Shown: in pieces, positions 17,055-28,142 of the stretch
Layout of the letters: every line of letters begins with the position of its first letter
Numbering within the stretch: position 1 is the stretch's first letter
Assembly (NCBI RefSeq): GCF_004323735.1
Contig: NZ_CP036455.1
Location: 4,025,101 to 4,089,100, forward strand
Direction: 5' to 3'
DNA from: Streptomonospora litoralis
Lineage (GTDB): Bacteria > Actinomycetota > Actinomycetes > Streptosporangiales > Streptosporangiaceae
DNA: 64,000 nt
Notes under the pieces: generated by a model
Told to the model about the DNA's origin: nothing
What the model saw: only the letters and a program-made list of their open reading frames with translations
Databases searched by the model: none
Translations under genes and position numbers: made by a program

Positions 17055-17217
17055 GGTTCCATCCTGCCTTCTCCCCATGACACATCGCACCCGCAGGGCG
17101 CGGAGGATCGCGGCGCGCCGACTCCGGGAGGACGGCGAAGGCGGCGGCCGTCGTCCGACGCCCGGTCACTCTCCGGCGGAAGTGGAAAGCCGGGGGTTAG
17201 CGGGTAGTCCCCGTGGC

Positions 17218-17406
17218 ATGTACGCAACCGTGCCTCCAGTACCGGGACCGCCGGAACCAGGTGGCCCTCCGATGCCCGACGAACCGGGGCGGCCGTCGCC
17301 CGAACCGGTGCCCGACCCGCCCGCACCGCCCGATCCCGAACCGGGTCCGGGACCGGGTCCCGGACCCCTGCCGCCCGACCCGGAGCCCCAGCCCGAGCCG
17401 GCCTGA
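17218..17406 (+). CDS. Small proline-rich peptide (possible gene)
   Basis: 62 residues, from ATG at 17218. The sequence is almost wholly Pro, Gly, Glu and Asp (MYATVPPVPGPPEPGGPP, DPPAPPDPEPGPGPGP). Such a composition could arise by chance in GC-rich DNA, but the frame is clean and proline-rich small ORFs do occur in actinomycetes. No strong ribosome site is seen. Unknown function; low certainty. Confidence 0.35.
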   Translation: MYATVPPVPGPPEPGGPPMPDEPGRPSPEPVPDPPAPPDPEPGPGPGPGPLPPDPEPQPEPA

Positions 17407-17672
17407 TCGCGGCCTGCCGTCCGTGCGTCTCCGCACGCGCGGGGGAGCACACACGCACACAGACACAGAGATAGGCACAGACACAGATACAGCCGCAGCC
17501 GGACGGCTCGGGCAACCGCCGCGAACCGCCCGCACGCCGCCGCTCCGGGGCGCGGCGACAGGGCCGTGCGCGGGGACGCTCCCCCTTCGGCGGACGGGAC
17601 CCGGTCACGGCCCGCCCCGCCCGGTGCCGCAGGCGCCTACGCTCCCGGGCCGTAGCGGATCAGCGCCGGCGA

Positions 17673-20396
17673 TCAGAACGTCACACCGCGCAGGCGCCGC
17701 GGCCCGGAGTCCATCCGCCGGTCGGGCGGCTCCCGCAGCCACGCGCGAGCACCCAGCACGTGCGCGCCCTCTGAGTTGACGATCACCGGGTCCAGTTCGA
17801 TGTGGGCGACCTCGGGGAACGCGTCGACCAGGCGGGAGACCCGTAGCAGCGTCTCCTCCAGCGCCTCGACGTTGGGCTGCTCGGCCAGGCTGGTCGCGCC
17901 GGCGGGCAGACCGAACAGCAGCGGCGCGGCCCGCACCGCGTGCACCAGGTCGGAGGCGTCGGTGTCGGTGAGCGGGGCGAGCCGGAAAGCGCGGTCGTCG
18001 AGCAGCTCCGCCGTCACGTCGGCGAGTCCGAAACCCACCACCGAACCGAACGAGGGGTTCTCCCCCGCCCGGATGACGGTGGGCACCCCCGGAACGACCA
18101 TGGGCTGCACCACCAACTCGGCCTCGGTGCCGAGCCGGTCGTACAGCGCGTCGAAGGCGCCGCGCACGTCGGTGGGCGAGTGCAGGTCGGCGCGGATCCC
18201 GCTGCCGCCCGCCCGCAGCCGCAGGTCGGGGGCGTTGGCCTTGACCACCACCGGGTAACCGAGCGCCTCGGCCGCCTCGACCGCCTCCTCGGGGGTGGAC
18301 ACCGGTGTGTAGGGCACCGCGTCGACGCCGTAGCAGGACAGCAGCGCGTAGGCGGTGTCGCGGTCGGCGGCCGCTTCCTCCTGCTGCACGGGTTCGCTGG
18401 TGAACCAGACGCTCTGGCTGGATGCCGGGCCGTCGTCCTTGCCGATCGCCTGGTCGACGATCTCGCGCGCCCGGGCGCCGTCGATGTCGGCCAGCTCGGG
18501 GTGGCGGCCGCTCTGGCGGTCGCGCCAGAGCGCGTAGCGGGTGGCGTGGGCCAGCGCCCGAACCGCGTCCTCGGGAGCGGGGTAGGAGGGGATGGAGCCG
18601 CTCGCCGTCTCACCGTTGTCGCCGATCCGGCGCAGCTCGGCGGGCAGCCCCTGATAGCCCAGGTAGGTGGTGACGATGGGCTTCTCCGCGGACGCGGCCT
18701 TGGCCCGCATCACCTCGGCGACGTCGTCGGAGATCGGCGTCAGCGCCGGGATGAACACGACCACCACCGCGTCGACGGAGTCGTCGGCGAGCACGGTCGT
18801 CAGCGCCTCGTCGAAGTCCTCCGCCGTGGCGGTGGGTCCCAGCGCCACCGGGTCGCGGGGTTTGAGGCCCTGACGTACGCAGGCGTCCTTGACAAGGAGG
18901 CCCAGCGAGTCGGAGTTGCCGACGATGCCGACCCGCGGCCCCGACGGCAGCGGCTGGTAGGCGAACAGCTGGGCGACGTCGAACATCTGGGTGATGTCGT
19001 CCACACGCACGACGCCGGCCTGCTCGAACAGCGAGGTCACCGCGTAGTCGGGCAGGGACAGCGCTCCGGCGGCGTGGCCGGTGGGCACGCCCTGGGAGGA
19101 GCCGCCGCTGCGCACGGCCACCACCGGCTTCTGCTTGGCCAGGCGCCGGGCGAGCCGGGTGAACTTGCGCGGGTTGCCCAGCGACTCCAGGTACTGCAGC
19201 ACGACCTTGGTGGCGGGGTCCTCCTGCCAGTACTGGACGAGGTCGTTGCCCGAGACGTCGGCGCGGTTGCCGGCGGAGACGAACGTGGACAGCCCCATGC
19301 CGCGCTCTGCGACCCGCTGGAGGATGGCCCGGCCCAGCGCACCGGACTGCGAGAAGAACCCGATGGGCCCGCGCGGCGGCACGTAGGGCGCGAGCGTGGC
19401 GTTGAGGGAGACCTCGGGGTCGGTGTTGGCGATTCCCAGGCAGTTGGGGCCGATCACGCGCAGCCCGGCGGCGCGGGCGGTCAGCACCAGCCGGTCCTGG
19501 CGGTCGCGGCCCTCGGGCCCGGCCTCGCCGAAACCGGAGCTGACCACCACGAGGCCGTGGACGCCTTTCTGCGCGCACTCGTCGACGACGTCGCCCACCA
19601 TGTCGGCGCGCACGGCGACCACCGCCAGGTCCACGGGGTCGGGCACGTCCAGGATGCCGGCGTAGGCGCGCACGCCCGCCACCGCCTTGGCGGTGGGGTG
19701 CACGGGGTAGACCGGGCCCTGGAAGTCTCCCGCCAGAAGGTTGCGCAGCACCGACTGGCCGATGGTGTGCGCGGTGCGGCTGGCGCCGATGACCGCGACC
19801 GAACCGGGCGAAAGCAGCCGGGCGATGGAGCGGGACTCGGCGCGCTGCTCGCGGGCGCGCATGACCTCCTGGGCGTCGTGCGTGGGCTCCAGGTCCAGGG
19901 TGAGGCGGATGACGCCCTCGTCGAACGACTGCTGAGCGGTGTAGCCGGCCTCGCGGAAGACGTTGGTCATCCGCCGGTTCTCCGGCAGCACGTCGGCGAT
20001 GAAGCGGCTCACCCCGCGTTCCATCGCCGCGGCGGCGATGTGCTCCAGCAGTACCGACGCCAGGCCGCGTCCCTGGTGGGCGTCCTCGACGACGAAGGCG
20101 ACCTCGGCCTCGCCGGGCGCCACCTTGTCGTAGCGCACTACGGCCACCATGACGTCGGAGATGGTGGCTATCAGGGCCACCCGGTTCTCGTAGTCGACGT
20201 TGGTGAAACGCTCGACGTCGCGCGACGACAGCTTGGGGTAGGGCGCGAAGAAGCGGTAGTAGATGGTCTCCGGCGAGAGGCGGTCGTGGAACGCGCGCAG
20301 CAGGTCGGCGTCGTCGGGGGTGATGGGACGCAGGTGCGCGGTGCCGCCGTCGGTCAGGACTACGTCGGCTTCCCAGTGGTTCGGGTATGAATGCAC
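17673..20396 (-). CDS. GNAT acetyltransferase fused to NDP-forming acyl-CoA synthetase (Pat-like)
   Basis: 907 residues. Residues ~15-165 are a GNAT domain (VVRYDKVAPGEAEVAFVVED, then HQGRGLASVLLEHI, the acetyl-CoA-binding Q/RxxGxG/A loop). From ~190 follows an NDP-forming acyl-CoA synthetase: CoA-binding Rossmann part (GSVAVIGASRTAHTIGQSVL), succinyl-CoA-synthetase-like part (GPIGFFSQSGALGRAIL), and a C-terminal ATP-grasp (GYPVVVKANAPDLRLRAGG). Streptomyces and related Pat proteins with this layout acetylate lysines of acyl-CoA synthetases. Whether the synthetase half is catalytic here is unknown. Divergent from the PfkB kinase gene. Confidence 0.9.
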   Translation of the reverse strand: MHSYPNHWEADVVLTDGGTAHLRPITPDDADLLRAFHDRLSPETIYYRFFAPYPKLSSRDVERFTNVDYENRVALIATISDVMVAVVRYDKVAPGEAEVAFVVEDAHQGRGLASVLLEHIAAAAMERGVSRFIADVLPENRRMTNVFREAGYTAQQSFDEGVIRLTLDLEPTHDAQEVMRAREQRAESRSIARLLSPGSVAVIGASRTAHTIGQSVLRNLLAGDFQGPVYPVHPTAKAVAGVRAYAGILDVPDPVDLAVVAVRADMVGDVVDECAQKGVHGLVVVSSGFGEAGPEGRDRQDRLVLTARAAGLRVIGPNCLGIANTDPEVSLNATLAPYVPPRGPIGFFSQSGALGRAILQRVAERGMGLSTFVSAGNRADVSGNDLVQYWQEDPATKVVLQYLESLGNPRKFTRLARRLAKQKPVVAVRSGGSSQGVPTGHAAGALSLPDYAVTSLFEQAGVVRVDDITQMFDVAQLFAYQPLPSGPRVGIVGNSDSLGLLVKDACVRQGLKPRDPVALGPTATAEDFDEALTTVLADDSVDAVVVVFIPALTPISDDVAEVMRAKAASAEKPIVTTYLGYQGLPAELRRIGDNGETASGSIPSYPAPEDAVRALAHATRYALWRDRQSGRHPELADIDGARAREIVDQAIGKDDGPASSQSVWFTSEPVQQEEAAADRDTAYALLSCYGVDAVPYTPVSTPEEAVEAAEALGYPVVVKANAPDLRLRAGGSGIRADLHSPTDVRGAFDALYDRLGTEAELVVQPMVVPGVPTVIRAGENPSFGSVVGFGLADVTAELLDDRAFRLAPLTDTDASDLVHAVRAAPLLFGLPAGATSLAEQPNVEALEETLLRVSRLVDAFPEVAHIELDPVIVNSEGAHVLGARAWLREPPDRRMDSGPRRLRGVTF

Positions 20397-20608
20397 GGTT
20401 TGAGCCTATTCGAGTCGTCGGTGGACGTGGCGGACCTCACTCGGCCGCAGCGGGTCGGACATCGGGCAGGCGGTCCGATATCACGCAGCTCTGCCACTTC
20501 GTTACCCGACGTCTCCCTCTAACCTGTTAACGTCTGTCAGCACACAGGCTCTTCGGGCATGATCGCGCAAGTCCCCCATTTCGGGGCCGCAAGGTGGTGG
20601 GCAAGGCA

Positions 20609-21508
20609 ATGGCACGAGTGGTCGTGATCGGCGATCTCATGACCGACAGCGTCGCACGGGCGTTCTACCCTCTTGCGCGCGGCAGTGACACCCCCGCGTC
20701 CGTGCTGACCTACGGGGGCGGCTCGGGTGCCAACGTGGCGGCGTGGCTGGCCATGGAGGGCACCGACACCATTTTCGTGGGCCGCCGCGGGTCGGACATC
20801 ACAGGGCGCACCCGCGAGATGGAGCTGATGGGCTACGGCATCGACTCCCGCCTGGTCATGGACCCCGAGCGAGCCACCGGCACCTGCGTCGTCATGATCA
20901 CCCACCGCGGCGACCGCACGATGCTCAGCGACCCCGGCGCCAACGCCCGCCTGCAGCCCGAAGACCTGCCCCGCGACGTTTTCGGCCCCGACGGACATCT
21001 GCACATCTCCGGGTTCACGCTGATCAACCCCGACTCCCGCCGCGCGGCCCGGATGGCGCTGCGCATGGGCCGCGAGTCCGGGATGTCGATCTCGGTGGAC
21101 GGCGGCTCCCACGCCCCGCTGGAGCGGGCGGGCGCCGAGAACTTCCTCGACTGGACGAACGGCGCGCGGCTGCTGTTCACCAACACCCGGCAGGCCAAGG
21201 TGCTCACCGGCCGCGAAGAGCCCGAAGCCGCCGCCAAGGTGCTCACCGCGTGGTACCCCAACATCGTCATCAAGCTCGGCGACGAGGGCGCGCTGTGGGC
21301 GTCCACGACCCGCGACGACCTGGTCACGGTGCCCGCCGAACCCGTGGAGCCCTCCCCCGGCTCCATCGGCGCCGGCGACGCGTTCATCGCGGGCTTCCTC
21401 CCGTCCTGGCTGGCCGGCAAGCACCCCAAGGACTCCCTGGCCCGCGCCCAGAGCCTCGCGGCTCGGGCACTCCACCAGCCGGGGGCGCGGCCGGACCTGG
21501 GGGATTAG
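20609..21508 (+). CDS. PfkB-family carbohydrate kinase
   Basis: 299 residues from ATG at 20609 (GTG at 20594 also in frame). PfkB signatures: YGGGSGANVAAWLA near the N-terminus and PGSIGAGDAFIAGFL near the C-terminus, with the catalytic Asp of GAGD. It phosphorylates a sugar or nucleoside, substrate unknown. The last 125 bases overlap a convergent small ORF. Promoter region is shared with the divergent Pat-like gene. Confidence 0.9.
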   Translation: MARVVVIGDLMTDSVARAFYPLARGSDTPASVLTYGGGSGANVAAWLAMEGTDTIFVGRRGSDITGRTREMELMGYGIDSRLVMDPERATGTCVVMITHRGDRTMLSDPGANARLQPEDLPRDVFGPDGHLHISGFTLINPDSRRAARMALRMGRESGMSISVDGGSHAPLERAGAENFLDWTNGARLLFTNTRQAKVLTGREEPEAAAKVLTAWYPNIVIKLGDEGALWASTTRDDLVTVPAEPVEPSPGSIGAGDAFIAGFLPSWLAGKHPKDSLARAQSLAARALHQPGARPDLGD

Positions 21509-21845
21509 CGGCACTCGGGTCCGCCTTTCCCTCCCCGCTGTCGCGAGAGGCGGTCGCTGCGCTGCCGCCGTCGTCGGCGTCGTGCCAGACGACGCGAGTG
21601 GCGCGGCAAGGGCCGAACAGCCGCATCGCCGATTCGAGCGTCCGGAAGCGGGCGAAGCCCGTGCCGTCGGCCCCGGTGAGGATGACGCGGTCGGGCCAGG
21701 ACAGGCCCCAGCCGAGGATCCAACCGTCGTCGTTGTCGACGTCGATCTCGGCGACGGTGAACAGCCGGGGGGCTTCCTCCCGGCAGAGTTCGGTGATTTC
21801 CGCGGTGAGGGCGGACTCGTGGCCATGGGTATCGGAGGGGGTCAT
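21384..21845 (-). CDS. Small actinobacterial protein of unknown function, divergent from the XRE gene
   Basis: 153 residues; ATG after TGGAGGAACC. Residues 1-~90 look genuine (LTAEITELCREEAPRLFTVA, GWILGWGLSWPDRVILTG and a following FRTLESAMRLFG), resembling a ~95-residue actinobacterial family I cannot name. The remaining ~60 residues are Pro/Gly/Arg-rich and overlap the PfkB gene by 125 bases, so the normal stop may have been lost. Its promoter region contains the large inverted repeat, and XRE/DUF397 lie on the other side. Confidence 0.55.
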   Translation of the reverse strand: MTPSDTHGHESALTAEITELCREEAPRLFTVAEIDVDNDDGWILGWGLSWPDRVILTGADGTGFARFRTLESAMRLFGPCRATRVVWHDADDGGSAATASRDSGEGKADPSAANPPGPAAPPAGGVPEPRGSGRGPGSPWGACRPARTGGSPR

Positions 21846-21873
21846 GGTTCCTCCAGAGAAGGCGAGAGGATTA

Positions 21874-21910
21874 GTTTGGAACAGTTACGCACCTTGTAAC
21901 TGTTCCAAAC
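21874..21910. promoter_or_regulatory. Perfect 15-bp inverted-repeat operator
   Basis: GTTTGGAACAGTTAC (21874-21888), a seven-base spacer GCACCTT, and GTAACTGTTCCAAAC (21896-21910) form a perfect palindrome. It sits 28 bases upstream of the leftward gene's ATG and about 90 bases upstream of the XRE gene's GTG. It is AT-richer than its surroundings. Likely a regulator-binding site over the leftward promoter, possibly for the XRE protein next door. Confidence 0.7.
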
Positions 21911-21961
21911 CCGGAGAGCTTTCGCAAGCACTCTCGGTAACCAGGCATTCCCGGTAGCCCG

Positions 21962-21967
21962 TAGGAT
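21962..21967 (+). promoter_or_regulatory. Probable -10 box of the XRE gene
   Basis: TAGGAT matches the actinobacterial -10 pattern, 34 bases before the GTG at 22001, with GAAGGAGG as ribosome site between them. No good -35 is seen, which would suit an activator-dependent promoter. Confidence 0.4.
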
Positions 21968-22000
21968 GCCGTTGTTCACGGCGAAGGAGGTCGGTAGCAG

Positions 22001-22846
22001 GTGCCGCGAAAGCCAACAGTCCGGGCACGCGGCCTGGGCGCCGAACTCAAGGAGCTTCGTCTCCAGTCGGGGCTAACCACACGCGAGGCTGGCGACCGTG
22101 CCGGTTGGTCGCACACCATGATCAGCCGCATCGAGATCGGCAAGCGCGGTGTAACGACCGAAGAGATAGCGACGCTGTTAGCGATCTACCAGGTCAAAGG
22201 CGACGATCGCGATCGGCTCATCGAACTGGCACGGGAGGCACACCGCCCAGGATGGTGGGAAAGCAGCGAATCCAGCCTGCCAAGCCAGCTCGCCGCACTC
22301 ATCAGCTTCGAGAGTCAGGCGACCGCGATCACGGACGTCGCTCTCATCCTCGTTCCCGGACTCTTGCAGACTTCGGGCTACACGCGCGCCGTCATGGCAG
22401 CGACCGGGATCGAGAAGAACGTCGCCGAGACCCGTGTCGCAGCGCGCCTCGGACGTCAGGCCATTCTCAAGGGCGAGGACGGACCTTCGTTACAAGCCTT
22501 CATCGACGAGGCCGTTCTACGGCGCCCCCTCGGCGGAGGCGAAGTGATGACGAATCAGCTCGATCACCTCGTCGAGTCCAGCAAGGACCCCCGCGTCTGC
22601 ATTCGCGTCCTGCCGCAGACCTCGGCGGGTCACATAGCGCTCAACGGGCCGTTCACTGTCCTCGAATTCAAGAAGGCGCAGCCCCTTGTCCATCTGGAGC
22701 ACCGACGCTCCAGCCTCTTCCTGGATGAGCCCCGGGACATCGACGCCTTCCGTGCTGACGTCGCTACGCTGACAGAAACCGCCCTGGATCCAGCCGAATC
22801 GGTGGATCTCATGACAGAGATCGCTCAGAACTACAGGAGACAGTGA
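22001..22846 (+). CDS. XRE-type helix-turn-helix regulator with DUF5753 domain
   Basis: 281 residues, GTG start. Residues ~10-65 form a helix-turn-helix of the lambda-repressor type (LKELRLQSGLTTREAGDRAG, WSHTMISRIEIGKRGVTTEE). Residues ~85-270 are a DUF5753 domain (LILVPGLLQTSGYTRAVMAA, VLPQTSAGHIALNGPFTVLE). Such regulators are paired with DUF397 proteins in streptomycetes and relatives and govern development or antibiotic-related promoters. The inverted repeat at 21874-21910 is a candidate target. The DUF397 gene starts two bases after the stop. Confidence 0.92.
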   Translation: MPRKPTVRARGLGAELKELRLQSGLTTREAGDRAGWSHTMISRIEIGKRGVTTEEIATLLAIYQVKGDDRDRLIELAREAHRPGWWESSESSLPSQLAALISFESQATAITDVALILVPGLLQTSGYTRAVMAATGIEKNVAETRVAARLGRQAILKGEDGPSLQAFIDEAVLRRPLGGGEVMTNQLDHLVESSKDPRVCIRVLPQTSAGHIALNGPFTVLEFKKAQPLVHLEHRRSSLFLDEPRDIDAFRADVATLTETALDPAESVDLMTEIAQNYRRQ

Positions 22847-22847
22847 C

Positions 22848-23035
22848 ATGAATCTTCGGATCGGCCAATGGAAAAAGAGCAGCTACAGCGGAAGTGAGAC
22901 CAACTGCGTCGAAACCGCCCGACTCCCCGACCAGGTCGGCCTCCGCGACTCCAAGTCCCCAGACACCACCCTCCTCGCCTTCCCCCACCACGAGTGGGTC
23001 GGCTTCCTCCGCGAGGTCGCCGCCGAACCGGTCGG

Positions 23036-23039
<4 letters not shown>
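22848..23039 (+). CDS. DUF397 domain protein
   Basis: 63 residues: WKKSSYSGSETNCVETARLP, LRDSKSPDTTLLAFPHHEWV and FLREVA are the DUF397 hallmarks. ATG follows the XRE stop by one base after GGAGACAGTGAC, so the two genes are one unit. DUF397 proteins act as partners of the XRE regulator, by established precedent in Streptomyces bldB/whiJ-like systems. The last four bases overlap the convergent RecQ stop. Confidence 0.92.
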
Positions 23040-25222
<2,183 letters not shown>

Positions 25223-25347
25223 GCTCCCTTTGGTACCAGAACCCGGCGGCGCGGTGCGGCGGCTGTCCACAGGCGCCTTGCGCCGGTCCTGGAACCGCAG
25301 CATGCGGCGTGGAAAGGGCCGCCGCGGTGCGCCCTTCGCCTCGACCG

Positions 25348-25716
25348 TCAGGACTGGGCGCCCTCCTCGCCCTTTTCGCGGGACAGCTCCACCGCGTCGG
25401 CCAGCTCGTCGGCGACCAGCAGCTCGGTCTTGACCTCGCCGCGGCTGTAGGCGACGCGCCCCAGCGTCTGGGCGAGTACCGGCACGGTGAGGAACTGGAA
25501 CAGCGCGGCCAGTCCCAGCCAGGCGGCCACCCGGATGTCGGGCAGCTGGAACGCGGCACCGGCCAGTATCAGCACGAGGCCCACCGTGTCGGGCTTGGTG
25601 GCGGCGTGCACGCGCCCCAGCAGGGTGGGAAAGCGAACCAGCCCGACCGTACCGACGAACGCGAACGCCGCCCCCAGCGGCAGCAGGACGGCGGTGGCCC
25701 AGTCAGCCCCGGTCAT
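25348..25716 (-). CDS. mnhG: Mrp cation/proton antiporter subunit G
   Basis: 122 residues with three predicted membrane helices (VGTVGLVRFPTLLGRVHAAT, TVGLVLILAGAAFQL and FLTVPVLAQTLGRVAY), matching MnhG/MrpG in size and order. A small membrane subunit of the multi-part Na+(Li+)/H+ antiporter. Its start overlaps the 3' end of mnhF by 14 bases. Confidence 0.9.
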   Translation of the reverse strand: MTGADWATAVLLPLGAAFAFVGTVGLVRFPTLLGRVHAATKPDTVGLVLILAGAAFQLPDIRVAAWLGLAALFQFLTVPVLAQTLGRVAYSRGEVKTELLVADELADAVELSREKGEEGAQS

Positions 25717-25981
25717 GCGCCCTCCTCTCGGCGAAGCGGGCCGCGGTGAGCGAACCCACGAATCCCAGCAGCGCGAAGGTGATCACCACACCGATGTAGG
25801 CCGGATCGCCGCGCAGCGCGACCTCGACCGCGATGAAGCTGATCAGCAGCACCGAGGTGGCGTTCAGGCACACGATGCGGTCCATCACCGAGGGCCCCCG
25901 CACCAACCGGTACACGGTCAGCAGCACCCCGGCTCCCAGCAGCACGAAGGTCACCGTGTAGGCGTAGTCCAGGACGTTCAT
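25703..25981 (-). CDS. mnhF: Mrp cation/proton antiporter subunit F
   Basis: 92 residues, from the ATG at 25981, overlapping the mnhE stop by four bases (ATGA). Three membrane helices: VTFVLLGAGVLLTVYRLVRG, ATSVLLISFIAVEVAL and VVITFALLGFVGSLTAARF, with the MDRIV motif between the first two, as in MrpF. A longer open frame upstream is only antisense-like continuation into mnhE. Confidence 0.9.
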   Translation of the reverse strand: MNVLDYAYTVTFVLLGAGVLLTVYRLVRGPSVMDRIVCLNATSVLLISFIAVEVALRGDPAYIGVVITFALLGFVGSLTAARFAERRAHDRG

Positions 25982-26619
25982 CGACTCTCCTCCCCGGCGT
26001 CTTGGGACTCGGCCTCGCGCATCAGCCGCTCCTCCCGTTCGAACTCCTCGACGTCGGCCGCGGTGCCGAACGCGCGGACGAAGCGCTCCTCGGTGTGCCG
26101 CACCTGACGGCGCAACTTGCGCACGGCCCGCGCCGACTGCACCGGCGTGCCGTGCACATAGAGCACGCCTTCCTCCCGGTTCAGCTCGATTACCAGGCTG
26201 CCGGTGATCAAGGAGAGCCCGGCGGTGACCATGACCAGCAGCAGGTCGGAGTCGGTGCGCATGGGGACCGCCACGATGGCGCCGCGCATGCGCGCGGGCC
26301 GCCACAGCGCGTGGGCGGCCACCCGGATACTGGAGGCCAGCAGCTCCAGGGAAATGTGTCCGACCAGCAGCAACGCGTGCAGCGGCCGGAAACGCAGGCG
26401 CACGGGCAGGTGCGGCAGCCGAGTGACCGCGTAGCAGCCCGATGCCACGCCGGCGCCTGCGAGTACCGTGCCCGGGCTCGCATCGCCCCACAGGACCACC
26501 CACATCAGCGTCAGCCACAGCAGCATCGGCAGCCGCCGCAGCAACCGCTGGAGCGGGCTGGGCGGCCGCTCCCGCCCCGGTCCGGGCGCACTCGCGCGGA
26601 CGGCGGGCCCCGTGCTCAT
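25978..26619 (-). CDS. mnhE: Mrp cation/proton antiporter subunit E
   Basis: 213 residues. Two N-terminal membrane helices (LPMLLWLTLMWVVLWG, TVLAGAGVASGCYAV), then a helix at HALLLVGHISLELLASSIRV and a soluble domain containing TAGLSLITGSLVIELNREEG, typical of MrpE. A ~45-residue charged C-terminal tail is extra. Overlaps mnhD by four bases. Confidence 0.9.
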   Translation of the reverse strand: MSTGPAVRASAPGPGRERPPSPLQRLLRRLPMLLWLTLMWVVLWGDASPGTVLAGAGVASGCYAVTRLPHLPVRLRFRPLHALLLVGHISLELLASSIRVAAHALWRPARMRGAIVAVPMRTDSDLLLVMVTAGLSLITGSLVIELNREEGVLYVHGTPVQSARAVRKLRRQVRHTEERFVRAFGTAADVEEFEREERLMREAESQDAGEESR

Positions 26620-28142
26620 CGCGCCCCCTCACCCAGCACGGCCTCGATGTAGGACGTGCCGTTGACCAGGTCGTGCGCCGCGACGAAGGCCAGGTCCGAC
26701 AGCGGGCCCGCCGCGGCGGCCACCGTGAGCCCGGCCGCGACCATCACACCGGTCATCGCCGCCATGAACCGCAGGCCGCCCAGGTGGGCTCCGCGCTTGA
26801 GCCGCTCACGGGCCTCGACCATGTCCGGCATCGGTGTCCCCCAGAACCCCCGCACCCATACGCGGAACACCGCCATGACGGTCAGCAGACTGGTGGCGAC
26901 CCCGGCGGCGATCGCGGCGTAGACGAGCCACCCGCCGGCGCCCACCCCCGCCTGGAACAGGGCGACCTTGGCGATGAACCCCGACATCGGCGGCAGCCCC
27001 GCCAGGCTCATCGCGGGCAGGAAGAAGTAGACGGCCAACACCGGCGACACCGTGTTGAGGCCGCGCATGGCACGCAGCGAACTATGCCCCGCGTACTGCC
27101 GGATCAGCCCGTTGACCAGGAACAGACTGGCCTGGACGACGATGTGGTGCACCAGGTAGACCACCACCCCGGCCATGCCCGAGACCGAGTTCAGCCCCAG
27201 CCCGAAGATCATGAACCCGATGTGGCTGACCAGGGCGAAGGACATCAAGCGGTTGAGGTCGTCCTGCACCAGGGCGCCGAAGATACCCACGAGCATGGTC
27301 GCGATCGCGATGCACAGCAGCACGGCGGATATGTCGTCGCGGCCGAAGAGCAGGGTCTGGCTGCGGATGATGGCGTAGACGGCGACCTTGGTGAGCAGCG
27401 CCGCGAAGATGGCGGAAATGCGGGTGATGGCCACCGGGTAGCTGTCGGGCAGCCAGAAGTGCATCGGCACGAGCGCGGCCTTGATCCCGAACACCACCAG
27501 GAACAGCAGCGCCAGCACCATGCGCAGCTCCTCCGGGGCGCCGCCCAGCTTCACCGCGATGTCGGCGAGGTTGACCGTGCCGGTCAGCCCGTAGACCAGC
27601 GCGATCCCGGTCAGAAACAGGATCGAGGAGGTCAGGCTGACCACGGTGTAGATCATGCTGGCCCGCACTCGGGCGCGCGTGGGCGCCTGGGTGATCAGCG
27701 CGTAGCTGGCCGTCAGCATGACCTCGAAGCCGACGAAGAGGTTGAACAGGTCGCCCGCCAGGAAACTCAGGCACACTCCGGCGGTCAGCACCAGGTAGAT
27801 GGGGTGGAACACCTGCGGCATCGCGCGGCTGAGCCCCGCAATGTCCTGACCGATCGCATACAGCTGCACCACCAGCAGCACCACCGCCGACACCGCCAGC
27901 AGCAGAGCCGCGAGCGGGTCGGCGACGACGGTGACACCGAAAGGCGCCTCCCAGGCCCCCGCCTGGCTGGTCAGCACGGTGCCGTCGGCGGTGGCGCGCA
28001 GCAGCAGCGCGGTGTCCACGACGACCGCGGCCAGCGCGGTAACCGCCACGGCCTGCTGCAGGCGCGGGGCGCGGCGCATCAGCAAAGCGGCCGCGGCACC
28101 CAGCAGCGGCACCACCACCGGCACGGCCAGCAGCACGTTCAC
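26616..28142 (-). CDS. mnhD: Mrp cation/proton antiporter subunit D
   Basis: 508 residues, about 14 membrane helices, from a GTG overlapping the mnhC stop (GTGA). Homologous to NuoN/NuoL-type proton-translocating subunits; conserved HFWLPDSYPVAITRISAIFA and AYALITQAPTRARVR are the family's core. Carries the Lys/Glu residues of the ion channel in membrane helices. Forms the antiporter core with MnhA. Confidence 0.92.
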   Translation of the reverse strand: MNVLLAVPVVVPLLGAAAALLMRRAPRLQQAVAVTALAAVVVDTALLLRATADGTVLTSQAGAWEAPFGVTVVADPLAALLLAVSAVVLLVVQLYAIGQDIAGLSRAMPQVFHPIYLVLTAGVCLSFLAGDLFNLFVGFEVMLTASYALITQAPTRARVRASMIYTVVSLTSSILFLTGIALVYGLTGTVNLADIAVKLGGAPEELRMVLALLFLVVFGIKAALVPMHFWLPDSYPVAITRISAIFAALLTKVAVYAIIRSQTLLFGRDDISAVLLCIAIATMLVGIFGALVQDDLNRLMSFALVSHIGFMIFGLGLNSVSGMAGVVVYLVHHIVVQASLFLVNGLIRQYAGHSSLRAMRGLNTVSPVLAVYFFLPAMSLAGLPPMSGFIAKVALFQAGVGAGGWLVYAAIAAGVATSLLTVMAVFRVWVRGFWGTPMPDMVEARERLKRGAHLGGLRFMAAMTGVMVAAGLTVAAAAGPLSDLAFVAAHDLVNGTSYIEAVLGEGAR

